A DNA stretch of 56,765 nucleotides from CAYMRL01 sp964473205 (GCA_964473205.1 CAYYOK010000009.1:1-56765); one strand, 5' to 3'; positions 8,873 through 17,624 are shown, counted from the stretch's first letter. The notes: generated by a model from the sequence alone, not told the origin. Numbers and translations are program-made.

Positions 8873-9651
8873 ACACACGGCGTCCAGATTCACTTCCTGC
8901 CCATGTACCTGGCGTGTTGGTAAAGGTGGGCCTGATTATCGACTTCCTCGCGACTACGGAATCTGCCGGTCCGACCGAGGTCGCCAAGGCCGTAGGCATC
9001 AACAAGAGCACTGCGTTTCGACTCCTTTCTTCGCTATGTGGACTGGGGTTGCTAGACAATGATACGGAGTCAGGAAGCTACCGGTTGGGTCTGCGCCTGA
9101 TGGAGCTTGGAAACCTGGTACACCGTCGGCTAGATCTCGTTCGGCTGGCCAGACCCGTGCTCAGCGCCCTCAATGACCAGACAGGGGCTACGGTGTTTCT
9201 ATGCAAACGGGATGGTGATTGGGCAGTCTGTCTTGACCGGATACCTGGACGCGGAGTAGACGTTCTCGAGCTCCAACCCGGCGGCCGCTTACCTCTGCAC
9301 ATCGGAGGCGTAGGGCTGATCTTGTTGGCGGCAAATGACGACGAAGGACTCGATCGGTTCCTCGCTCGCGCTACCCTCTCGTCTCGCACCGAACACACCA
9401 TCACAGATCCGGCCGAGCTTCGCTCGCAACTGGCGATTGTGCGCGAACGAGGGTTCTCCATCAGCATCGAGGACGTAACACCCGGAGTCTTCGCGATCGG
9501 CGCCCCCATAGTCGGCTCGTCCGGAAACGTGGAAGCCGCTGTATCCGTCTCGGGCCTGCTCGCGCAGGTGAGTGACGAAGACATGGATGACCTCACGGCA
9601 CAGCTATTGGCCGCCACCTCCGAGATCGGACGCAGGCTCGGAAGGACTTAG
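8869..9651 (+). CDS. IclR family transcriptional regulator
   Basis: The 260-residue protein has the IclR layout: an N-terminal winged helix-turn-helix (about residues 14-75, with GPTEVAKAVGINKSTAFRLL and YRLGLRLMELG) and a C-terminal effector-binding domain (about 85-255) containing PLHIGGVG and FAIGAPIVGSSG. Members are ligand-responsive regulators of catabolic operons. It starts in a GTGA overlap with the permease gene. Its 3' end overlaps by 4 nt the stop of the convergent aminotransferase gene. It is the only regulator in the island and the natural candidate for the shared promoter element. Confidence 0.93.
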   Translation: MNTRRPDSLPAHVPGVLVKVGLIIDFLATTESAGPTEVAKAVGINKSTAFRLLSSLCGLGLLDNDTESGSYRLGLRLMELGNLVHRRLDLVRLARPVLSALNDQTGATVFLCKRDGDWAVCLDRIPGRGVDVLELQPGGRLPLHIGGVGLILLAANDDEGLDRFLARATLSSRTEHTITDPAELRSQLAIVRERGFSISIEDVTPGVFAIGAPIVGSSGNVEAAVSVSGLLAQVSDEDMDDLTAQLLAATSEIGRRLGRT

Positions 9652-10994
9652 CCGATCCAGGCATCCGCCGCTACTCGGCTAGTTACATTTCCCACGGCTT
9701 CGTTTAGCAGTGTGAGCCCTAACTCGAGTCGCTCGCGGCTGATCGTCAGCGGAGGCATCGCTCGCAGGACATTGCCGAACAAGCCGGTAGGATAGATCAA
9801 GTTCAGGCCAAGTCGCGCTGCCTCGTCAACTACCATCGTGGCGATCTCGGGCCAAGGCTCCTTCCCCGCCCGGTCACGCACGAACTCGACTCCACATACG
9901 AGTCCGATTGCCCTAACATCGCCCACGGGCCAAAAGGACCTAAGCCGCTCCAGCCCGTCCCGGAAGATCGGCGAGAGGCTGGCGCAGTTCTCTACCACGT
10001 CCTCGGTTTCCATGATCTCGACCGTTGCCTTCACGGCGGCACAGGAGAGTGGGTTGCCTCCATAAGTGCTGGACACCTGGCCTGCCGACACACTGACGGC
10101 CACCGCTCGATTGGTGATGACAGCGCTCGTTGGCACGCCGTTGGCTAGGCCCTTTGCCACACACACGACATCTGGAAGCACGCCGGAGTGCTCGAACGCA
10201 AACCACTTGCCGGTCCGTCCGAAGCCCGACTGGATCTCGTCGAGGACAAGTAAGGCGCCGTGCTCATCGCAGAACTCCCTCATCTCGGCCAAGAAGCCCT
10301 CGGGGGGCGGAACGCACCCGCCGGCTCCTTGATACGTCTCCACCACCACAGCAGCTATGTCGTTCGAGGTAGCAGTGTGACGTAGCCACTCAAGGTACTG
10401 ACGGGTATGCAGCGGGCATCCTTTGGTGTCATGCGAGTCGTGGCCGAAGGGACAGCGATAACAGTAGGGGAACGGGGCGATCGTGACTCCCGGCATGAAT
10501 GGGCCGAACGAACCCCGTATCTCGTGATTCCCCCCTACCGCCATGCTCATGTACGACTTGCCGTGGAAGCCGCCCTGAAAGGAAATCACCTCGTACCGGC
10601 CAGTAAACGCTCGAGCCAGCTTTATCGCGGTCTCTATGGCCTCAGCGCCGGTCGTCTGAAAGAAGACCCGCTCAAGCGGCATCGGAAGGTGACGCAAGAG
10701 CGCTTCAGCGGCTTCGACTCTGAGTGGATGCGGGCCATCGTAGCAGTTGATGACTCGAGATGCCTGTTCCTGGATCGCGCGGACGAAAACCGGGTGCGAG
10801 TGGCCAAGGTTAGCGACCAAAACCCCTGATGTGAAGTCCAGATAAGTGCGTCCGTCGGCTCCGTACACGGTATCGCCCTCAGCGCGGTCCCACACGACGC
10901 GAGGAGAGGTGCTTCTTCGCCCCCCGAGCAACTTAGCTTCGAGTTCGATGATCCTCTGAGCGTTAGCAGGGTCTCCTAGTGTCGCTCCGCTCAC
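9648..10994 (-). CDS. Class III (GABA-type) PLP-dependent aminotransferase
   Basis: The 448-residue enzyme shows the full class III pattern: FTSGVLVANLGHSHP, FFQTTGAEAIETAIKLAR, GFHGKS, the LDEIQSGFGRTGKWFA motif and the PLP lysine in AKGLANGVPTSAV. A cysteine-bearing insert (PYCYRCPFGH...KGCPLH) is present. It would transfer an amino group between an omega-amino or amino-sugar substrate and a keto acid. The real start is a GTG overlapping the hydrolase stop (GTGA); the open frame upstream of it is not coding. It is the last gene of the minus-strand operon, so it acts with the M20 hydrolase and transketolase. Confidence 0.9.
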   Translation of the reverse strand: MSGATLGDPANAQRIIELEAKLLGGRRSTSPRVVWDRAEGDTVYGADGRTYLDFTSGVLVANLGHSHPVFVRAIQEQASRVINCYDGPHPLRVEAAEALLRHLPMPLERVFFQTTGAEAIETAIKLARAFTGRYEVISFQGGFHGKSYMSMAVGGNHEIRGSFGPFMPGVTIAPFPYCYRCPFGHDSHDTKGCPLHTRQYLEWLRHTATSNDIAAVVVETYQGAGGCVPPPEGFLAEMREFCDEHGALLVLDEIQSGFGRTGKWFAFEHSGVLPDVVCVAKGLANGVPTSAVITNRAVAVSVSAGQVSSTYGGNPLSCAAVKATVEIMETEDVVENCASLSPIFRDGLERLRSFWPVGDVRAIGLVCGVEFVRDRAGKEPWPEIATMVVDEAARLGLNLIYPTGLFGNVLRAMPPLTISRERLELGLTLLNEAVGNVTSRVAADAWIG

Positions 10995-12277
10995 GGCAAT
11001 CCACCATCCCCTTCTTGAAACCAGAGCGCGAGAGCCTCTAGCACGATTCTCGCGTGGTCTTCGAGGTCCGCAGTCGCTATCCATTCATCTACTCGGTGAG
11101 CCTCCCGGATGGAGCCGGCACCAAACACCACCGGATTCACTCCTACCCTTCGCAAGAAGGAGGCATCGGTCGCGTAAGTCACCCCCTCCAACCGCGGTTC
11201 GCGACCTGTGACGCTTGCGTGCGCGGCCGCGAGCGCGTTCAAAAGTGAACGCTCACTTTCCTCCAGCTCCCAGCCTGGAAACTCCCCGGCGACCCACTCC
11301 ACACGCGGCGGGCTGATCAACGTCCGCTCACTTCGAGCGACCGCCTCTGCGACAACCTCCTCGAACTCTTGCCTGAGTGTCGACAGCGACTCGCCCGGGA
11401 GCGCCCCTATTCTGCCTTCAGCAATCGCAACTTCTGGAATCGAGTACGGATAGTCTCCTGCAACTACCCTGCCGCAAGCGAACGGCACTTTTGCGGGCAA
11501 ACTCTCAAAGAGAGGATGGTGTAACCGCAACTCACGCTGAGCCGCGAAGGCCTGAAGGTCCTGGTAAATGGCGATCCAAGCATCGAGCGCACTCTCTCCG
11601 AACCACGGCACCGCGGTGTGGGCGGAACGGCCCGGAACCTCGATACGCCACTTCAGGAGGCCTGCCTGAGCCGGCACCAGTGCCATTTCCGTGGGCTCGG
11701 GCACCAAGGCCGCCTCGGTTATGTACCCACGCTCGACTGCAGCAACGGTGCCGAGACCTCCGGTCTCCTCCGCGATCACGCATTGAACGATGACATCGCC
11801 GATCTCGTCGCCAGCCACTTCGAGCAATGCGCTCACGGCGTAGATACAGGCGACGAGACCTGCCTTCATGTCAGCGCTGCCCCGTCCATGAAGTCTGCCC
11901 CCAGCGATCTCACCGCTGAAAGGGTCTCTGGTCCATTTGCCGATATCACCAGGAGGGACCACGTCCATGTGACCATTCACCGTCACGCTTGGGCGCCCAC
12001 GCCGCCCACGTCGCACACCAACCACGTTTGGACGTTCGCCCAGGCGTATCTCTTGCTCGCAAAACGGGTACACCGACTCGACATCCCGAGCCGTAGGGCA
12101 CCAAACGTCGACTTCGAAGCCGCTCTCCTGCAACAAGCTCGCAAACAGCGGCGCCACGAGGTCCTCATGACCAGTCACGCTGGGCCGCTGCACGACTGAT
12201 GCCGCCGACTGAACGAGCTGCGGCAGGCGAGACTCGAGTAGCTCCTTGGCGCGAGCCAATGGGCTCGGTCCGATCAT
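10991..12277 (-). CDS. M20 family metallohydrolase (ArgE/DapE-like deacylase)
   Basis: The 428-residue protein has the dinuclear zinc ligands of the M20 family in order: NGHMDVVPPG (His, Asp), GRGSADMKAG (bridging Asp), AEETGG (catalytic Glu-Glu), PEPTE (Glu) and a C-terminal EAHRVDEW (His). A dimerisation insert lies between about residues 205 and 320. Family members remove acyl groups from N-acyl amino acids or cleave short amides. It overlaps both neighbours by 4 nt. The context suggests it frees an amine from an imported N-acylated compound, which the adjacent aminotransferase then uses; this is inference. Confidence 0.88.
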   Translation of the reverse strand: MIGPSPLARAKELLESRLPQLVQSAASVVQRPSVTGHEDLVAPLFASLLQESGFEVDVWCPTARDVESVYPFCEQEIRLGERPNVVGVRRGRRGRPSVTVNGHMDVVPPGDIGKWTRDPFSGEIAGGRLHGRGSADMKAGLVACIYAVSALLEVAGDEIGDVIVQCVIAEETGGLGTVAAVERGYITEAALVPEPTEMALVPAQAGLLKWRIEVPGRSAHTAVPWFGESALDAWIAIYQDLQAFAAQRELRLHHPLFESLPAKVPFACGRVVAGDYPYSIPEVAIAEGRIGALPGESLSTLRQEFEEVVAEAVARSERTLISPPRVEWVAGEFPGWELEESERSLLNALAAAHASVTGREPRLEGVTYATDASFLRRVGVNPVVFGAGSIREAHRVDEWIATADLEDHARIVLEALALWFQEGDGGLP

Positions 12278-13218
12278 GGAGCTACGGATACGACTTGCGC
12301 TCTGGCCATAGCCTCCCCGATACGCTCGGCCACTTCCACCTCCCCGAGCCCATACTTGGCCAGAAGGTCTTCGTTCGCCGCAGATTCAGCAAAGCAGTCG
12401 TCGATACCGATCGAGACAAGCGCGGGCGAGGAAACGTCGGCGGCGACCAGCTCCGCGATCGCGCTTCCGAGCCCGCCGTACTTATTGTTCTCTTCTACCG
12501 TAACGACCAAACTAGCCTCACCTATCACGCCGAGTATGGCGGTGCTCGGCAGAGGCTTGACTGCCGGAACGTGAACGACGGTTGGCGATACACCGTGACG
12601 CTTAAGCAACTGGGCGGCCGCTAGGCAACGCGCGCTCTGTGCACCTGTACTTACGATCACGATAGCGCTTCCCGTAACCAAGTTGACGATGCGCGTAGGA
12701 CTGAAGGCGTAGTCATTGCCGACGACTTGGGGAACCGGATCCCTCGCCACTCGGATGTATGTTGGCCCCACTGCTTCGACAGCGTACTTGAGCATCTGGG
12801 CGAGCTCGGCTTCGTCCACAGGGGCCAGGACTCTCATCCCGGGCATTGACCTGAACACGCTCAGGTCATCCACTGCGATGTGAGTCTTGCCCGTCTTCCC
12901 CGCCAGCAGGCCTGCGTAGGCACCGACGATTGTCACAGGCAAACCTGGCTGGGCAACCTGAACTCGGATCTGGTCGAGACATCGTGAGGCGGCGAATGCC
13001 GCGAAGGTCGTGACCACCGGCCTGAGACCCACCGAGGCCAGGCCGGCCCCGACGCTGACCATGTTCTGTTCGGCGATACCGATGCTTATCACTCGGTCCG
13101 GATGCTTTTCGAACACACGATCTACCCTCGTAGAATTCGCGACATCTCCGTCCAGAACGTAAACGCGCGGATCACTCGCCATCAGGTCGATGAGTGCAGT
13201 AGCGAACCCGTCACGCAT
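12274..13218 (-). CDS. Transketolase C-terminal section (split transketolase)
   Basis: This 314-residue subunit corresponds to the pyrimidine-binding and C-terminal domains of transketolase. It shows VYVLDGDVANST, the GIAEQNMVSVGAGLAS motif with the TPP-activating Glu, the TFAAFAASRCLDQIR segment and a final VEENNKYGGLGSAIAE region. It pairs with the N-terminal section encoded just upstream, which it overlaps by 8 nt. Split transketolases occur in many specialised sugar pathways and need not be the housekeeping enzyme. Confidence 0.93.
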   Translation of the reverse strand: MRDGFATALIDLMASDPRVYVLDGDVANSTRVDRVFEKHPDRVISIGIAEQNMVSVGAGLASVGLRPVVTTFAAFAASRCLDQIRVQVAQPGLPVTIVGAYAGLLAGKTGKTHIAVDDLSVFRSMPGMRVLAPVDEAELAQMLKYAVEAVGPTYIRVARDPVPQVVGNDYAFSPTRIVNLVTGSAIVIVSTGAQSARCLAAAQLLKRHGVSPTVVHVPAVKPLPSTAILGVIGEASLVVTVEENNKYGGLGSAIAELVAADVSSPALVSIGIDDCFAESAANEDLLAKYGLGEVEVAERIGEAMARAQVVSVAP

Positions 13219-14095
13219 CGCCTATCTCCTGTGGCGTCGTGCGCAAGCGCAGCTCGCTGAGCGCCTGCTCGAGTTCTTTGTCCGATGGCACTCGGGAGTG
13301 CCAGTCAAACTTACCTTCCATGAACGACACGCCTTTGCCTTTGACCGTCTCGGCAAGCATCACCGCCGGACGGCGCTGTGCACTACGCAGGCGACCTAGT
13401 ACCGAACTGATCTGGCCGACATCGTGGCCGTCAACCGTATGCACGTCCCATCCGAAAGCCTGCCACTTCTCCGCCATCGCAGGGACTGGCTCGTAGCGTT
13501 CTCTACCTTCTCCCCACTGTCCCAAGCCGTTGCAGTCCACGATCGCCGTGAGGGTACACAGGCCCTGCGCGGCGGCGAACATCGCTGCCTCCCATACCTG
13601 CCCCTCTTGGCACTCCGCGTCTCCAAGTACCACGTACGTCCGATAACCGTGTCCGAGCAGGCGAGCGCCAAGTGCTATGCCTGCACCTGCAGATAGTCCC
13701 ATGCCGAGGGAGCCGGTGGACATGTCGACACCGGGCGTCATTGACATGTCCGGATGACCCTGGAGCCGTGAGTCGATGGAATCAAAGGTATCGAGTTCTG
13801 ATGGGTGGAAGTAGCCTCTCAGGGCAAGGGCGGCGTATAGCCCAATCGCCGAATGACCCTTTGACAACACGAGCCTGTCTCGCAGCGGATCCCGTGGTCG
13901 CTGCGGATCCACCTGCATGACGCAGAAGTACAGTGTGGCGAGTATCTCCGCCACTGAGAACGGCCCCCCGACGTGACCTGCCTTGGCGTGATGGACACTA
14001 AGGAGCACGAGACGCCTGATCTCGTCAGCAGCCGCCTGAACACTATGCACATCTCCGGGTGATGTCTCGAAGGGCGAAGTTACTTCAACGGGCAT
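13211..14095 (-). CDS. Transketolase N-terminal section (split transketolase)
   Basis: The 294-residue subunit carries the TPP pyrophosphate-binding domain. SKGHSAIGLYAALA supplies the conserved His, TGSLGMGLSAGAGIALGA follows, and the TPP motif runs from GDAECQEG to CNGLGQWG. It ends with KGKGVSFMEGKFDWHSRVP. With the downstream C-terminal section it should form an alpha2-beta2 transketolase that moves a two-carbon ketol unit. It overlaps the upstream TIM-barrel gene by 11 nt. Lying between an isomerase and a deacylase, it probably serves a specialised sugar-like substrate. Confidence 0.94.
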   Translation of the reverse strand: MPVEVTSPFETSPGDVHSVQAAADEIRRLVLLSVHHAKAGHVGGPFSVAEILATLYFCVMQVDPQRPRDPLRDRLVLSKGHSAIGLYAALALRGYFHPSELDTFDSIDSRLQGHPDMSMTPGVDMSTGSLGMGLSAGAGIALGARLLGHGYRTYVVLGDAECQEGQVWEAAMFAAAQGLCTLTAIVDCNGLGQWGEGRERYEPVPAMAEKWQAFGWDVHTVDGHDVGQISSVLGRLRSAQRRPAVMLAETVKGKGVSFMEGKFDWHSRVPSDKELEQALSELRLRTTPQEIGDA

Positions 14096-14951
14096 GACTT
14101 GCGAGCTCCACGCCAGCTTCGCCGCGCACGGACTCCCACCAGTAGGAAGCGGCGGTCAAGGCGTATTCATCGTCCGGGAATGGTAGCGCTTCCACAGCGA
14201 CCGGACCGTCGAAGCCGGTGGCCGCCACACTCTGAAGCAGGTGCGCGAAGTCGATGTGACCCATTCCCGGAACGAGACGATTCGAATCGGCGATATGCAG
14301 GTATCTCAACCAGTCGCCCGCGGCTATGATGGCAGCTATGGGGTCCGACTCTTCGATGTTCATGTGGTAGGTATCCAGCAGAAGTCCTAGCGAACTCTTG
14401 TCTCCAATTCGGTCGAGTAAACGCAACATAGAAGAAGCCGTGTTCAGTCCGGTGCGTTCGTAGCGGTTGATAGGCTCAAGAAGGAGACATACACCTAGTT
14501 GCCTGCACAACGGGATGAGTGAGCCGCTGAGCTGCTCTGAGAGAATGTCTTCCAGTTCTTCGGATGGCAGCGGACCCTTGCCGGGTTCATTGCCCAAAAC
14601 GCCGCCAAGGATCACATAGTGACTATCGAGGTCAGCAGCGAGGTGAATCAGCGCCTCCAGCCTGCTGATCGCAGAGTCGCGCGCTTCCGGGTCAGGGTCC
14701 GAAAGGGACGCCCCATTGTCGTAGCGTATCCTCCCTGACGCTATCGCAGTGACCTCGACACCTAGCTCACGTCGACGGCGAAGGTTCGGGACCAATGCTC
14801 CTTCCTCAGATGACGCGCAGGAAATCTCTATCCCCGTGAATCCACTGGATGCAGCGACCTCGATTCCGAGAGACAGCCTGCCAGCGTAGAAGAGAGGGGC
14901 AAAGGCTCCTCCAGCAACCGGGGACATCGCAACTGACAAGGCACTTCGCAC
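14085..14951 (-). CDS. Sugar isomerase/epimerase-like TIM-barrel protein (second copy type)
   Basis: The 288-residue protein is another member of the xylose isomerase-like TIM-barrel superfamily, closest in motif layout to hydroxypyruvate isomerases and D-tagatose 3-epimerases. Metal ligands can be placed in LLLEPINRYE (Glu), LLLDTYHMN (Asp, His), YLHIAD (His) and AVEALPFPDD (Glu). It is not a close repeat of the isomerase at the left end of the island. The annotated GTG start has little ribosome-site support; an ATG eight codons in is possible. It follows the binding-protein gene after a hairpin-bearing gap. Confidence 0.83.
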   Translation of the reverse strand: MRSALSVAMSPVAGGAFAPLFYAGRLSLGIEVAASSGFTGIEISCASSEEGALVPNLRRRRELGVEVTAIASGRIRYDNGASLSDPDPEARDSAISRLEALIHLAADLDSHYVILGGVLGNEPGKGPLPSEELEDILSEQLSGSLIPLCRQLGVCLLLEPINRYERTGLNTASSMLRLLDRIGDKSSLGLLLDTYHMNIEESDPIAAIIAAGDWLRYLHIADSNRLVPGMGHIDFAHLLQSVAATGFDGPVAVEALPFPDDEYALTAASYWWESVRGEAGVELASHAR

Positions 14952-15026
14952 CTAACGAATCACTTTCCCTTCGGGCCATTAGCTTCGACGTTCAGAGCCG
15001 AGACCGATCGTCTGCTGCTGGAGCCT

Positions 15027-15069
15027 GCGGTGCGCTCGCTACGCAAAGGTTTCGCAAGCGGCGCACCGC
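15027..15069 (-). terminator. Intercistronic hairpin after the solute-binding protein gene
   Basis: Perfect 9-nt arms GCGGTGCGC and GCGCACCGC are extended inwards by CGCT/AGCG after one bulged base. This gives a very stable stem between the binding-protein stop and the next gene. No T-run follows on the minus strand. It probably acts as a partial terminator or mRNA stabiliser that raises binding-protein expression over the downstream enzymes. The rest of the 144-nt gap is featureless. Confidence 0.55.
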
Positions 15070-15095
15070 CTAGTAATCTCCTGACCTACCGTCGA

Positions 15096-16703
15096 TCAGT
15101 TCTTCAGGCTCACGCCCCAGAACCTTGGGTAGCCGTAGCCGTTGGGGACATAGCCTTCTAGACCCGTTGCATGCGCTTCCGTAACTGGTTGCCAATACAG
15201 AGTTATGAACGGCACGTCTTCGAGGATTAGTCTGTAGATCGCCTCGTAGATCGCCTTCCTCGCGGTGAAGTCGCTCTCGGTCGCACCCTTTTCGAGGAGC
15301 TCGTCCATCTCAGGATTGTTGTACTTGGTGAGGCTCACCGAGCTATGCAACAGCGCCGAGTACGTGATGTGCGGATCGGGGCGAGGAAGCTGACGTACCA
15401 CGAGAATGTTGAGATTGCCTTCAGTGATCCTGTTGACGTATGCCGCCCATTCAAGTGGTTCGAGTCGGGTTCTGATGCCGACGGCATTTAGCTGTTGGGA
15501 CAACACGATGACCGTTCGCTCGATGTACTCATACGCGCTTGTGGTCGGAAGTACGATTTGGCTTCCATCGTAGGTGGATTGGGCGAGGTACTGACGAGCC
15601 AGCTCAGGGTCATACGCGTTGTCGGTCGCATGGACATCGCTGTACCAAGCGCTCTCTTCCGGGATCGCGCTCGTAGCGGCGGACGATGTGCCCCAAAAGG
15701 CGACATCCGCCAGCTCTTCCTTGTCGATCGCATGCGCCACTGCCAAACGGAAGTTCCTGTCATCCGTCGGGGCGTACTCATGACCGATGTACATGATTCC
15801 CCATGTGGCAGAGGAAATGGAATGCGTCTGAATCCCCGGCAGGTTTGCGAGGCGAATCACCTGGTCCGGCGGTATGTCGGTTGCGAAGTCGATCTCACCC
15901 GCCTCTAGGGCGTTGATTCGCATGTCCGTGTCGATCATTGGGATGAAGTCGATCATGTCGACCAAGCCAGTCTTGTTGCCTCCGAAGCCATCAGGGCTGT
16001 CGCCGATCGCTTGATAACCGGAGAAGCGCTTGATCCGGTATCGGACGTCCGGGATCCATTCGACGAACTCGAACGGGCCCGTGCCAATCGGGTGTGTTAT
16101 CGAGCCGCCTTGCGCCTCAACCATGCCCTCAGGGAAGATCGCCAAGGCAAGGTGGGGGTTGGCAACCGCTGAAAGGAAGGGCGCCGACGGCTCTCTGAGC
16201 GACACGCGGATCGTAAAGTCGTCGTCCGCGGTCACAGAGGCAACGGCCGTGAACTCGTTGCGCCTCGGTGAGATTTGCAGGAATCGTTCAAAGCTGTACA
16301 CGACGTCTGCCGAGGTGAGATCCGTGCCGTCGTGGAACTTCAAACCACTCCTGAGGTGAAACACGTACTCCGTGCCAGCATCGTTCGTTTCCCAAGAGCT
16401 AGCTAGTAACGGCACTACCTCATATTCGTCGTTGATAGTGACCAGAGTCTCGAGCACGTGATGCAGCGGTATTCGATCCGCCACTGCGCCAGATGTATGC
16501 ACGTCGAGACTTACCGCGTCGACAGACGTACCCACTCTCAGCACCTGTTGGCTATAGCTCATACCGCTGATGCTCAGGAGGAGAAGCAGTGACAGCACCA
16601 ATGTCGGCTTAGCCCACCTGGGTATTGTTGGCACTTTCGCCTCCCGTGCCCCGCTTCGCGGATGGGACACCTGGTATCCCGTGGCGCTCTCTTGTCGGTT
16701 CAC
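15096..16703 (-). CDS. ABC transporter solute-binding protein, family 5 (DppA/OppA-like)
   Basis: The 535-residue lipid-free exported protein belongs to the extracellular solute-binding family 5. It has the signature GLKFHDGTDLTSADVVYSFERF, a VPFITLYWQPV segment near the end and about the usual length. A hydrophobic secretion signal with a basic lead (RWAKPTLVLSLLLLLSISG) ends near SYSQQ. I chose the GTG preceded by a perfect AAAGGAGG 5 nt upstream; another GTG 23 codons later with GGGAGG gives a tighter signal peptide. It is transcribed first in the minus-strand operon and should deliver substrate to the permeases at 7077-8872. Confidence 0.9.
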   Translation of the reverse strand: MNRQESATGYQVSHPRSGAREAKVPTIPRWAKPTLVLSLLLLLSISGMSYSQQVLRVGTSVDAVSLDVHTSGAVADRIPLHHVLETLVTINDEYEVVPLLASSWETNDAGTEYVFHLRSGLKFHDGTDLTSADVVYSFERFLQISPRRNEFTAVASVTADDDFTIRVSLREPSAPFLSAVANPHLALAIFPEGMVEAQGGSITHPIGTGPFEFVEWIPDVRYRIKRFSGYQAIGDSPDGFGGNKTGLVDMIDFIPMIDTDMRINALEAGEIDFATDIPPDQVIRLANLPGIQTHSISSATWGIMYIGHEYAPTDDRNFRLAVAHAIDKEELADVAFWGTSSAATSAIPEESAWYSDVHATDNAYDPELARQYLAQSTYDGSQIVLPTTSAYEYIERTVIVLSQQLNAVGIRTRLEPLEWAAYVNRITEGNLNILVVRQLPRPDPHITYSALLHSSVSLTKYNNPEMDELLEKGATESDFTARKAIYEAIYRLILEDVPFITLYWQPVTEAHATGLEGYVPNGYGYPRFWGVSLKN

Positions 16704-16750
16704 TCCTACCTCCTTTATGGCCCTTTGCTGGATCGACACTCATACTGTCT

Positions 16751-16806
16751 GTGTTGTATTATGGCACGCTGTTCCGTAGTATAGCACCGCTTGGATGATC
16801 TGTAAA
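16751..16806 (-). promoter_or_regulatory. Promoter of the minus-strand island operon with shared operator element
   Basis: A strong promoter reads towards the binding-protein gene: TTTACA (16806-16801), a 17-nt spacer, then TGC-TATACT with the -10 at 16783-16778. Eight bases after the -10 begins GCGTGCCATAAT, the same core as in the promoter at 6167-6197, where it starts six bases after the -10. The element would overlap the transcription start, a typical repressor position. Regulator identity (IclR) is inferred from gene context. Confidence 0.65.
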
Positions 16807-17091
16807 CCGGTACAGAGGAGGGCGCATCGCACGGCCTCACAAGGTCACCCGTCGTCGAAGACATCACGAGGACCAGAGTCCTAGCCTTAGATAACCTCAT
16901 GCACTCTGAGGGCAAGGACGCGGCTGGGCCCGCCAATCGTCGGTGGGGGCGTGCCTTGAGTAAACCAGCGGACGCGACCTTCAACGCTGCGATTCCCTGC
17001 GCCCTGACGGCTCGCCATTATCCGAAGAGCCCAAATGCGGGCGATCAGTCTTCAGAGTCTCGCTTAGACCAAGACAGTCAGCCCGACTTAG
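16807..17091. other. Gene-free right border of the island
   Basis: About 285 nt between the island's outer promoter and the VOC gene. I see no open frame with family features, no RNA gene and no repeat of tRNA sequence. Base composition moves back towards the host level here. It is the counterpart of the 5987-6166 stretch at the left border. Confidence 0.5.
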
Positions 17092-17526
17092 TTAAAGTTC
17101 TTGAGCCAGCCCGATGAGCAGGCCTTCCGGCCCACGGATGTAGCAGAGTCGGTACGCGTCCTCGTACCGGACCACCTCGCTGCTGACAAGCTGCGCGCCA
17201 TGCTGGCCGAGCCGCGCGAGCGTGTCGTCGAGGTCGTCCACCGCGAACATGACGCGGAGGTAGCCCAACGCGTTCACGGGGGCTTGCCTATGGTCGGCGA
17301 TCACTTCGGGCTCGATGAAGCGCGAGAGCTCGAGGCGGCCGTGGCCATCGGGCGTGCGCATCATGGCGATCTCGACCCGCTGGTCGCCGAGGCCCGTGAC
17401 GCGCCCGGCCCACTCGCCCTCGACCATCATCCGACCTTCGAGCTCGAGGCCGAGCTCACGGAAGAACTCGATCGCTGCGCCGAGGTCCTCGACGACGATG
17501 CCGACGTTGTCCATCCGGACCACCAT
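17092..17526 (-). CDS. VOC (glyoxalase-like) family protein
   Basis: The 144-residue product is a two-module vicinal-oxygen-chelate protein: a first half with VRMDNVGIVVEDLGAAIEFF and a second with VMFAVDDLDDTLARL, ending with YIRGPEGLLIGLAQEL. Such proteins are metal-dependent lyases, dioxygenases or antibiotic-binding proteins; the substrate is not evident. A -10-like TAGATT (17538-17533) lies 6 nt before the ATG, so the transcript is probably leaderless. High-GC codon use is host-like, unlike the island to its left. A remnant of a related gene lies at the island's other border. Confidence 0.85.
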   Translation of the reverse strand: MVVRMDNVGIVVEDLGAAIEFFRELGLELEGRMMVEGEWAGRVTGLGDQRVEIAMMRTPDGHGRLELSRFIEPEVIADHRQAPVNALGYLRVMFAVDDLDDTLARLGQHGAQLVSSEVVRYEDAYRLCYIRGPEGLLIGLAQEL

Positions 17527-17624
17527 GCTGTCAATCTACACGCGGCGAGGCTCCACTAGGGTGCGCGCGCCGACTACCGTGCCCGACCTGGCGTCAAGCC
17601 TGCGGGCATCGCTTACGATGCGCC

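Noticed and set aside
12274..14095. Housekeeping transketolase or DXP synthase
   Set aside because: The split form, its place between isomerase and deacylase genes and the island composition argue for a specialised enzyme; DXP synthase motifs are absent.
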